A DNA stretch of 64,000 bases. Origin: Paramyrothecium sp. XJ0827 (lineage: Eukaryota > Ascomycota > Sordariomycetes > Hypocreales > Stachybotryaceae). The stretch lies in the NCBI GenBank assembly GCA_020881915.1, contig JAJFPB010000006.1, positions 2,170,001 to 2,234,000 of the forward strand, in the 5' to 3' direction. Shown in pieces: positions 37,144-46,002 of this stretch. The translations under genes were made by a program, and so were the position numbers. Position 1 is the first letter of the stretch; the number at the start of each line of letters is the position of its first letter. The notes under the pieces are model-generated. The model was not told the DNA's origin. It worked only from the letters and a program-made list of their open reading frames with translations, and did not search any database.

Positions 37144-38086
37144 GATGCTGTACGGGCCTGTTCGTTATCAAGTGGGGAGAGATGTGAAACACGAATCGGA
37201 TTAGAGCCTTTTCATGGAGAGCTCTCCATACAGAGTTGCAGAGGTCAGAGATTAAATACTGGCATAAATATTGGACTTACTTGGGCCAGACGACACGTCA
37301 AATCAGCGAGTACCCCAAATAACACTTTTCCGCACAGTGCTTCACCTGGGAAACAGCATGTCGCCCAAGCTCTCTGTGTCCACCAGAGTATTGAATCAAG
37401 GGTACCAACAATTTCAGCCCCCATCCTTTCGAGTCAGCTGAGGGTGGTGTACTCATCCTATTCAGGACCCTCCCAACACCCTCAGGTTTCAATTACTACC
37501 TTCTCCGCTCGGTCGTGGGATGTGATACAAAAGTACCCCTTCATTTACTTTCAATGCAACATCATAGGTTGTTAAATCCCATTTCGGTCAGGCCAAGGTG
37601 GCACAGCACAGGTAGAGGGGGTGCTCGCCTAGAAGTGACGTTGGTTGTGCCGCTGCACCCAACAGTGTGCGAAATCATATCTATCAGTTCTGTTGGTGCT
37701 ACTCCTCTTGCTCATGATACCTTATTATCTACTACCAATTAGCTACCGCAGGTAGATAGGAAGCTTCAGTCGGGCAACGCTACATGTGCTTACGAGGTAG
37801 CCAGAAATAGAACCTTGCTGAATTGGGTAGTGATGTCCGTTGGACTTATTAGGTCTCACTCGACAAACGGTCAATGATCGGCTCACAAAGGTGATGGATG
37901 ACACCCACAATACATTCCCAGAATCGCCCGAGTGTGGAGTCTGAATGTTACCTTGGCAGAACTGGATGCTCCGCCACCAGGCCCTTGACCAACACTGCGA
38001 GAGTGCCCGTCCCATGTCGAGCCAACCCAACTTTGGCTCGAGGCAAGTAGGGATTTCGTTGCAAAAGACGACAGTTACATGCCACG
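37144..38086. promoter_or_regulatory. divergent promoter region, AKR / UstYa-like gene 1
   Basis: About 0.9 kb with no supported gene, between the start codons of the aldo/keto reductase (-) and the first UstYa-like gene (+). Confidence 0.45.
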
Positions 38087-38956
38087 ATGCCTTCATCAGT
38101 CGACGATGTGCAGCCTCATGAAGCTCTATTGTCTCGCTATCGAGGCACTGATAGCTACGACGAAAAGCCACCTTCAAAAGCACACTTGCTTTGTGCCAAA
38201 TTTACATTTCACTACTGGCTGGTGTTGGTCATTCTGTTGGTATCACTTGTCCTCAATGTTGCCCAACTGTCTTTATCTCTCCGTCCGGTAGCTCCCATCA
38301 AGTATCAGGAGCCACCTTCAACATATGCTCACCTAGGTCGCACATACAAAACGCCCTATGTCTACGTAACAGAATATGCCGCAGACAACGAGACTGTTCA
38401 GGATGAGGCCTGGATGGGTATCGACGACGATCTAGCCATAGTGGCACTATCAGACGATTTTGCCGCCGCCCACGAGCTGCGCAAGGCCCAGAGGTTTCCT
38501 TGGGACCACAGCAAGGGTCTCTATGTCCTTCATGGCATTCATAACCTCCACTGCCTGAAGAACATTTACATATCACTCAGGGAACATCGTCACGGCGTCG
38601 AGCAGTCACGTTCATGGGGCCATATCAGCCACTGCCTCGACACTTTACGGCGGCAGATCGTTTGCGATGCGGACGACACACCTCGTGCTACCGAGCGGCG
38701 TCCCGAGATTGTAGCCGGGCTCGGACAGTATCGCATGTGCCGCAGCTGGGACGCCTTGGAGGCATTTGCAAAGCGTCACACAGCATGCTACAAGCGCCCA
38801 GGCGGGATAGAGTCAGACGAACCGAAGAGGCTGGACAGGTTCAAGCACTGCCCGCCAGGAAGTGGATATGTTATTACGGACGATTACGTACCAGTGGATG
38901 AGTTCATGGTAGGCCTGCCGGACGAGAATGTCGGATATGTCGAAGAGGAACACTGA
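38087..38956 (+). CDS. UstYa-family (DUF3328) oxidase-like protein 1
   Basis: Intronless, 289 aa. A cytosolic N-terminus is followed by one membrane segment (about residues 42-65, rich in Leu/Val) and a lumenal domain carrying the two family motifs HxxHC: HNLHC (152-156) and HISHC (179-183). A conserved Cys follows in RRQIVCDADD. UstYa-family proteins catalyse oxidative cyclisation or hydroxylation in ustiloxin, phomopsin and asperipin RiPP pathways, and other oxidations in the cyclochlorotine pathway, probably with a metal held by these His residues. The C-terminal tail of about 80 aa after the core domain is longer than in gene 2. It is convergent with the small Kex2-repeat precursor gene 384 bp away, which suggests that the precursor is its substrate (inference). 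Confidence 0.92.
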   Translation: MPSSVDDVQPHEALLSRYRGTDSYDEKPPSKAHLLCAKFTFHYWLVLVILLVSLVLNVAQLSLSLRPVAPIKYQEPPSTYAHLGRTYKTPYVYVTEYAADNETVQDEAWMGIDDDLAIVALSDDFAAAHELRKAQRFPWDHSKGLYVLHGIHNLHCLKNIYISLREHRHGVEQSRSWGHISHCLDTLRRQIVCDADDTPRATERRPEIVAGLGQYRMCRSWDALEAFAKRHTACYKRPGGIESDEPKRLDRFKHCPPGSGYVITDDYVPVDEFMVGLPDENVGYVEEEH

Positions 38957-39340
38957 GTATCGTGCGAGCTGGGAATGGGTGCGTAATTTGGATGATGAAT
39001 ATTCATGTCATTCATTGGCGTGGAGATTATTTTAATGCTACCATGCTCCTAAACTCTTTGGCTCGTGGCATAAGCACAACGTCTCGTGGTGGGTGCACCA
39101 GATGGAGGGTTCCATTTCAGATTGGCTTCATGTTGAACACTTGAGACGTTCCCGATATGTGGTACTGGTGTTATTTGGTAAACCATCAGACGCACTGTTA
39201 CGCAAATTACGAATACAGATGACTGAAGTTGATAGACAGAAGCTTGTTTAGGATACTACCAATCTATTCATCCAATTCATTCTCTCGTTATCGCAAGACG
39301 TCATGGGCAAAAAGTATTTCCTCGAGATAGCTTGTTTGTT
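38957..39340. other. convergent intergenic region
   Basis: AT-rich space between the UstYa-like gene 1 stop codon and the precursor gene's stop codon; no gene seen. Confidence 0.5.
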
Positions 39341-39590
39341 TCATTGTTTGAAGGCCTCGGAGACCTCAATTTCCATTTCGTCACGCTTAAAGGCCTCGGA
39401 GACATCGATTTCCATCTCATCGCGCTTGTGACCTTCGTTGACTTGGATGCTGGCAGCTCTAGACTTTACTAATCGTGGACATTAGATTAGCGGCCTAACT
39501 CAGGAATTAATTGACATTCTCACCAGCTGGAAGAGCAGCTACAAGGGCGAACAGCCCAAGGACAATACTCTGAATAGCGACGACCTTCAT
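39341..39590 (-). CDS. candidate RiPP precursor: signal peptide + two Kex2-flanked repeats
   Basis: Two-exon gene too small for ordinary ORF calling. Exon 1 is 39590-39524, exon 2 39468-39341, separated by a 55-bp GTGAGA...TTAG intron; 64 aa. Residues 1-22 form a signal peptide (MKVVAIQSIVLGLFALVAAL, then PA). A linker ending in GHKR (35-38) follows, then two tandem units, DEMEIDVSEAF (39-49) followed by KR, and DEMEIEVSEAF (52-62) followed by KQ at the stop. KR pairs are Kex2 sites, so secretion would release two near-identical 11-residue cores. At DNA level the two 13-codon units (39427-39389 and 39388-39350) differ mainly at synonymous third positions, and the one amino-acid change is Asp/Glu, so the peptide itself is under selection. 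A TATA-like element is at about 39659-39666. It lies between two UstYa-like genes, the arrangement of dikaritin-type RiPPs. The core has no Tyr, unusual for known UstYa substrates. Confidence 0.8.
39350..39427 (-). repeat. two 39-bp tandem coding repeats (core peptide units)
   Basis: Units 39389-39427 and 39350-39388 each encode KR plus an 11-residue core. Differences are synonymous (Arg, Asp, Glu, Ile, Phe codons) apart from one Asp-to-Glu change. Confidence 0.85.
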
Positions 39591-40627
39591 GTTGCTGGTT
39601 TTGTATGCTTTTGAGTAACTTGGGAGGGCTAAGCTGGACGTGGAGAAACTGAAGAGTGTGAATATAATACCCAACAACAAATAATTCCTTAGGACAAAGT
39701 CAAGTGGCCTACATTATTGAAAGACCTAGCGCCTAAGGCGGGCTTGATATCTCTTTCGCTGTCGGACAAGAGGTTTCAATCTCCACTTCCACTTAACTGA
39801 CCGCCACACCCAGTCGCTGCAACGAACTGAATCGAGTGAAGTGAAGGGGCACAGCGCCGTCTCTGCTGTACCATTGCACGTGGCATGGTGTCTATTGAGA
39901 CTTTGGTTGTGCTTTGGGACGTTGGCCATGCACTGAAACTGTTCCATTGCCAAGTGATAAGCCAGCACACCTCATATACCAGAAAGTCTATCCTGCAGTT
40001 TGTGTAACCACCATTTTTATTGTGCTTTGGGACTTTGGTCATGCACTGGAACCGTTTCATTGCCAAGTGATAAGGCGGCACACCTCATATATCAGAAATC
40101 CTGTGCCAATGTTTGTGGAACCAATCCCGTGCGAAGAGAATGTGCGACGTGGCAATATGTGCATTGTAACATTGCCAGGATCTACCAATAGCTCCCAAGT
40201 CATTCACCAACGCCTCGTTGCTTTTGTATATTTCTTTCGCACTGTGGGGGGTCAGCCCAGGGATTTCGGTGCCTCCCCAGTTGAGAAAAGAAATGTGCAT
40301 CTTGAGCTTCTTACCAGATACGAGGCACCCGGAAGCTGGAAATTTACGAGCATGTAATGCTACTAGAAATATGGGAGTAAAGTCGATATGTCCAGTGACC
40401 GTAACCCTACAATACCACCATTCATGCTCTCACTCCCTCGAAACTCACCCTGATGTGTGCATGTTCACTTCCCTTGCCACACCAACTTGCATTAAGAGTC
40501 TACCTAGGTACAATTTCCAGCCACTCTGCATATCTCTATTTTATTATTTCCCATTCCCTATTTCCTACAAGTTATACTGTCCTGCCCGCATACTTGTACG
40601 CTTGCTCATTTCAAAGACAGCGTCCTT
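39591..40627. promoter_or_regulatory. divergent promoter region, precursor gene / UstYa-like gene 2
   Basis: About 1 kb between the start codons of the candidate precursor (-) and UstYa-like gene 2 (+), so both promoters must lie here and co-regulation is possible. It holds a 78-bp direct duplication. The open frames crossing it show no family features. Confidence 0.55.
39908..40098. repeat. 78-bp direct repeat, two copies
   Basis: Copies at 39908-39985 and 40021-40098 match without indels at a constant 113-bp offset, with a modest number of substitutions. They share blocks such as CATTGCCAAGTGATAA and CACACCTCATATA. They sit inside the divergent promoter region of the candidate RiPP locus. 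Confidence 0.85.
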
Positions 40628-41466
40628 ATGGCAGCCCATGGAGGCGAGTATCGGCGACTCACAAATGATGAAGAGGAGCAGACTTGTTCTGAGACTAAGG
40701 GCCAAGGAAAGATTTTACCCAAATGGTCTCTGTTGGCTGTTACGTTGCTCCTCTTTCTATCGGCCGCAGGAGGCTTTCTTGCGGGCGCAGCTTGGGGGCG
40801 GAAGAGCACAAGCATTAACAAACTGGGATACATGGAATCCTCCACGGCACCTCGGATTCCGATACCATACATCTCGGAAAAGTTTGTATATTCTTCACCC
40901 TTCTCCCTAGAGCCCCCTCAAGGGGAGGGATCAGGGGAAGAGTCTGAGCCAATATGGGATTCACTGGTGCCAAGTGAGTTGCTTCACAGGCATGAACTAC
41001 AACTTTAACCATATCCTCTGTCCAGCGAACTAACCATAACGTAATGAAACTCATCAATGTAGATGGTCTAGGTTACTTTCGTGACGGTCTTCTGGCCCCA
41101 ATCGTCTCCATCCCGACTACATTTCACCAGCTACACTGTCTGTACATACTCAGGCGTGCGTATTACTCGGCCGAGCCTAAGGATGAACTCGAGGCATTCG
41201 ACTTTGGCAAGAACAGGACCCTGCACGTGGCGCACTGCTTTGACTACCTAAAGCAAACCATTGTGTGTTCGGCTGACAGCACCATCGAGCCCTCTGAGGC
41301 CGATGAGAACACTGACGGCTTCCTCGGCAGCGGAATTTTTCGACAATGTCGCAATTTCGACGTGCTGAAGCAGTATGTGGAAAGATGGAGGGTCTTTAAT
41401 GCGACGGGATTTCTAGCTGCCGGTATTCTTCATGGGAAGGCCCGTGTACATGAGGATAGCCCGTAG
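40628..41466 (+). CDS. UstYa-family (DUF3328) oxidase-like protein 2
   Basis: Exons 40628-40973 and 41063-41466 give 249 aa. The order is as in family members: short cytosolic N-terminus (YRRLTNDEE), one membrane helix (about 34-56, LLAVTLLLFLSAAGGFLAGA), then the lumenal oxidase domain with HQLHC (137-141) and HVAHC (170-174), FDYLKQTIVCSADSTIEP and FRQCRNFDVLKQY, the classic family signature. This copy is closer to the consensus than gene 1. Two UstYa-like proteins often work together in fungal RiPP cyclisation (ustiloxin UstYa/UstYb). The gene starts 1.04 kb from, and points away from, the candidate precursor gene. Confidence 0.93.
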
Positions 41467-42176
41467 GACGAGATAATATCACGGCACGTGCTGTATTGTA
41501 ACGGAATGACAATCATCAAATATTATGAACAACGGGAATTCTTCTAACACTGTCCGTGTCAGTGTGAGAAGAAGAATCTTAAAAGGGTGAAGAAGGTCAG
41601 GAGTAGAAACAACTAATCACCCATGAGACGCGAAAAGGACTGTTTCGTTCTGGATTCCGTTTCCCCCTGCTTTCAGGGCACCGTAGCACTGCAAGATCCC
41701 TCGCAGAATCCTTTCAAATCCTGTTACGGTAGGTTAGAGGCAGATTTCTGCGCCACGGATCCGCGTTCAGGGGCAGGGTCGTAGCTATTCGAGGGGCCGG
41801 CGGAGAACGGGGGGACACCACCATACGTGGTCCCGTTGCACCCGAGTCCTTCCATTGGTAGACCCTGTAGCCTACAGAAAAAAGCCTATGGTATGAACCT
41901 GTATTCTGATGAGTACAAGAGCTAAAATGTCAAGGATTGGTGGCGCACTGAAAACAGGAAAGCGGGCGCAAAGCTCAGGTGGGCCAGGAACAACATTACT
42001 GTACGGGGGGTTTTCAATAACAGTCACTCGTTACTCCTTTTCTTTTGTAAAGCAAGCCTATTGTAATAAAATAATTCTCCCTGCTCCGACGGAGGTGTTG
42101 ATGCTTTTCCCAGCTTTTCGGGTCAAATCTTGTTTTCTTTTTTATACCATATTTCAGCTGCATCTATTTTTCGCCA
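41467..42176. other. intergenic
   Basis: No gene supported in about 0.7 kb between UstYa-like gene 2 and the rhodopsin-like gene. Confidence 0.5.
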
Positions 42177-43857
42177 ATGAGCAGCTCGGCCATTCCTCCG
42201 CCTCCTTCACCGGAGCAGGCGGCAGCCATGGCTACAGCGGCGAGGAATTTCGCAATCGAGATCTGGACTCTGTTGGGCGTTGGCACCATGGTCACTATTC
42301 TTCGCACCTACGCACGAATCAGACAAGTGGGGGTATCGAGGCTTAAGCCAGACGATTACTTGGTTTGGCTGGGACTTGTCAGTATCTCTAGCAAACCATG
42401 TGGCAGTGTTACATGGGATCAGACTGACTTTAGCAGATTGCATATGCAGCTGAGACTGGACTCGCCTATGTAATAAGTAGCATCGCTCGGGGACTGGCGA
42501 ACAACGGAATGTCCGACGCTCATAGGGCAGCTCTACGACCAGACAGCGAAGAGTACCGCCTACGGCAGCTCGGTTCCATCATTACGCTTTGCGGCTATGC
42601 TGCCTGCGCGGTCTGCATGTGGTCCCTCAAGGCCGCCTGGCTATTCTTCTATAAACGATTGACTGTAAGGCGAGGCCCATATCGAATCTATCCACCAAGT
42701 CCTGTCTAATATCTTCTCAAGAGTGGTCTTCAGGGCAGCTATCGGCTTCACATCAACGTCGGCTTCGCCTTCGTTCTCGTTAGTCCTGTTATAGCAATCC
42801 TTTCACTCTTTCTGAGCTGTCGCCCCTTCCACCACTACTGGCAGATCAATCCAAATCCCGGAAGTAAGATTCTACAAGTCTATCTTTTTAACTATGACAC
42901 AAAACTCGTTGCTAATCATGGCTCCTTCCTTCATTCAGACGTCTGTCAGCCGGCTCTATCCAACGTTATCATCTGGGTTTTCTGGGTATTCAACGTAGCC
43001 ACCGATCTCTATGTCCTTGCCATTCCACTTCCAATGCTTTGGCAATCCCGATTGCCGACACCAAAGAAACTCGCTCTCATATTTCTTTGCTGCGCAGGCG
43101 CTTTAGTTATTGTTTGTACCAGTCTTCGAGTTGGTTACATTGTGTCTGTGAGATGCCCCCGGTTCTTCTTCGAATGTCCTACCTGGATCCTCGGGTGGAA
43201 AGAATTGTAGTAGTGGCTAATCAGAATAGGATCCTTTAAATGGCTCCATGCAAGCGGGTTCATGGGCCGTACGGGAGTGGTTTGTCGCCGTGGTGACAAC
43301 CAACCTGCCTATCGTTTTCCCTTTACTCAGGGCGTGGTTCAGCCCGGTAACCACAACAATCTCCAGCAGTGTGTACTCGTACAAGAAGTCGTCCAACAGC
43401 GCTCCTAGGGTCATCCGCACGTTTGGGGGTGGAGGTGGTTCGAGCCGGCGTGGTGGCGCACCCACCGCCAACCCTCTCACCAATGTTACATGGGCTGAGA
43501 GTGAAGCGCACATGATAGACGACATGGAGCTGAGCGATTCCCAGCATTGGAAAGAGGTTAACTCTGTACAGGTGACAGAAAACGGGGCGACAACTCAGAT
43601 TCGGAAGTCTGTGGAAGTGGCTGTCTACCGGGAGGACAAGCTACATGTTCTTCAGACAGAGCCCAACAACGGCAGCAATCAGCCAGGCTGGCCCATGGGG
43701 GAGGGCAAATATCACGCTTCTGCCCGGGGTCCTGAGGCTCCGCGCACTTGGCCTAGGTATGTCAGAAACCTCACCTGCTCGTACGTAGCCTCCTTTGAGT
43801 TTTCATATTGCCGCGTTTTGATCGCTTGGGTCTAACAGGAATACAACAGGGCGATGA
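42177..43857 (+). CDS. fungal rhodopsin-domain (PTH11/SAT4-like) integral membrane protein
   Basis: Six exons inferred: 42177-42377, 42437-42664, 42722-42863, 42939-43147, 43230-43756, 43839-43857 (1,326 nt, 441 aa; phases agree throughout). Seven hydrophobic segments, with family blocks TILRTYARIRQVG, LKPDDYLVWLGL, CMWSLKAAWLFFYKRL, CRPFHHYWQINP, NVATDLYVLAIPLPMLW and REWFVAVVTTNLP. A polar tail of about 150 aa with a Gly-rich patch (FGGGGGSSRRGG) follows. The family groups with PTH11-like receptors and SAT4-type proteins; several sit in secondary-metabolite clusters, but molecular functions are mostly unknown. The last tiny exon ends the protein TWPRNTTGR; reading through the last intron would instead give 26 other residues. 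Its place next to the UstYa genes may be meaningful. Confidence 0.85.
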
Positions 43858-44938
43858 TCTGATACTCAGTCTTGCTAGGTAGTTAAGTATCGTGACAACT
43901 CTCTGTTCTTGTACCCGAGCCTATATCTGAGGGTGTAGCAGAATGGCTAGTGTAATTTTTAAAAATTTCTTTTTGAAGGAATCGATGTCACGTTAAGGAT
44001 TGGTAGACTTGTAACGGTGATAGTTGGCCATTGTACCATTTTCTCATCTTACAAAGAGAGTAAGGAGGCTGTCCCATGCCAGTCTCCCCATACCAAGTAT
44101 CAAAATAATGACTAGCCACTTCATCATTTAATCCCGAAGCAAGAATAGCTCGTCGCGCAACTCATAAGCATGGTCATGTCATATTGAAATTACTCTGACC
44201 AGAATTCCCTTTTAGACCTACTCAGCCAGTGGAGGTAATTAGCTACTTTTGTTCAACACCAACACATACGTCTTGGGCGGCATTAGCCATCATCATTCTC
44301 TCTCCCTTAGATGAGCTTCCTGGAACCGGCGGGGGTGGCTAATAGTGTCACGCCCGAAACGGGCCTTTCCCTCTCGCCGGCCTCAGCCTTGCCGGAAAAG
44401 GATCTTCTTGAAAACGTTTCAGACGACGCTGTCCTGCTTTGAAGCTGCGGCTCGTGAACGATGCAAGTTTTCATGACCAATGGCATGTAGCCAGTTTTAT
44501 CGCTGACCACCCGCAGGCGAACGAGAAGATTGTTTGGATTCGGTTCCACTAAAAGCTGTTCTTCCTGAACAGTTTTGTTTACGCGTGTAGATTCGCTCCT
44601 GAAAATGGTGCGTCATCCACAATCTTGAAGATCGGTCGGACAGTTCGAACGCAGGGGAGCCACTAAGTTCAGGGGATGGGTGTAGCTAGAACATTTAGTG
44701 CTTGTTTTATTTCCAGCTTCAATAGATCATAAACTGCGAGCACGCTTGAACTACGCCATACCGTTACTTGAAGTCGAATTCGAGCAAGTCTTTAGAACAA
44801 CAACTAATGTGGCTACATGATTCGCTTCAAATAACCCGCCAGGATGCTTTAGTCTGACTTGGTGGAGGCTGAGCGGAAACTGCTATAGGGCTAGGTATTG
44901 CTAATCCGTATCAAGATCAGATTCGCCATCAATATAAC
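43858..44938. other. intergenic, low complexity in places
   Basis: About 1.1 kb with no intact gene. A GC-richer patch at 44310-44560 is open on the minus strand but has no recognisable family features; it could be a decayed remnant. Confidence 0.4.
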
Positions 44939-45579
44939 ATGGGTACAGCCTCGACTTGCGCCTGGAGTGCGTCGTCAACAAAATCGCTCAGACCACATTC
45001 TTCGTATGCCCCACCAATCACCCAAACTCGTACGCAAGGCCTGTTGGCAGGACAGCGGAAAGGATGGATTTTTCTTTACGGAAAACACTCTCAACCACCG
45101 ACAAAACGCAATAAGTATGATGAACAGAGTATCAAGAAATTTAGACAGCTTTGCCGACTGGCATGTGACCGAGAGCCTGAAAGTCAAAGACGTCCTGGCG
45201 GGCGGATCTAAACCGGCCATCATTGGCATGTCAGATCTGGAAGAAGGAGTTGTTGAGCGCATGTCATGGGCGGGTCGAATGGTGCTGGTTGGTGATGCAG
45301 CTCACAAGTTCACGCCGAATGCAGGGCTTGGCTTCAACAACGGCGTTCAAGACGTCGTATCACTGTAAAACAAGCTTAGATCCTTGCAAAGCCTAGACCC
45401 CAAAAAACCGCCAACTGGTATTTAAGAGTTATCAGCAAGACAGAAGACTAGCTTTGCAGAGAGACTTCGAGCGGTCGGCGGGTGCAACAAGGCTCTCGTC
45501 ATGGGAGAATTGGCGCAAGTTCGTTTTTAGCGAGGTTCTTCTATCCTCTCGGAATTCTGTAGGGGCATTGGTGGATTAA
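44939..45579 (+). pseudogene. relic of an FAD-dependent monooxygenase (C-terminal part)
   Basis: Remains of a flavin hydroxylase of the PHBH/UbiH-like class. The second FAD motif region is very clear: RMVLVGDAAHKFTPNAGLG (about 45274-45330). The sequence is broken by at least three lesions. The frame changes near 45140-45150 (upstream reads GWIFLYGKHSQPPTKR, downstream WHVTESLKVKDVL). An in-frame TAA follows VVSL at 45366-45368. A one-base shift near 45420 is needed to reach the C-terminal block YQQDRRLALQRDFERSAGAT, which ends at 45577-45579. The N-terminal Rossmann part was not found. It is probably a leftover of a former biosynthetic gene beside the UstYa/rhodopsin genes. Confidence 0.75.
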
Positions 45580-46002
45580 GAATGAGCTTGCTACAACAGA
45601 AGTATTGGTACTGGATATCATTGCGGCTGGTGAGCCGTTTATAGGAGAAGTTCTATGGAGGAACAAGCTTTAAGGCTTAGAAAGTACCAAGTTCATGTAT
45701 CAAAATATAGCCGCTTCTTTTCTTCTATTGAAATTTCAAGAGCTCATCGCTCCTTTATGATCAATCTTCTAGTTATACAGAGATGTATTAACGAACAGCA
45801 ACAGTGAACCCTCAGAGTGTTGCAATTCAGTCCCACACCAGGTTCCATACAGACACATGCCACAATCGTACTGAAAAGCCTTATCGAGCATTTACTTCGG
45901 CTCCAAACCTTGTGTAGCACCCCAACGACGCGGAGGAAGAAAATGCGAGATAGAGAGTGATATTAAAAGAATTGAAGCTACAGCATATTTCCTCTCGGCT
46001 CT
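45580..46002. other. intergenic
   Basis: No gene seen; AT-rich, between the monooxygenase relic and the HeLo-like/ankyrin gene 3' end. Confidence 0.5.

Noticed and set aside
39726..40357. Open frames across the 78-bp direct repeat
   Set aside because: They exist on both strands and their similarity is due to the DNA duplication; no signal peptide or motif.
44307..44549. Minus-strand 80-aa frame and a faint Rossmann-like stretch on the plus strand
   Set aside because: Considered as the missing N-terminus of the monooxygenase relic, but the similarity is too weak.
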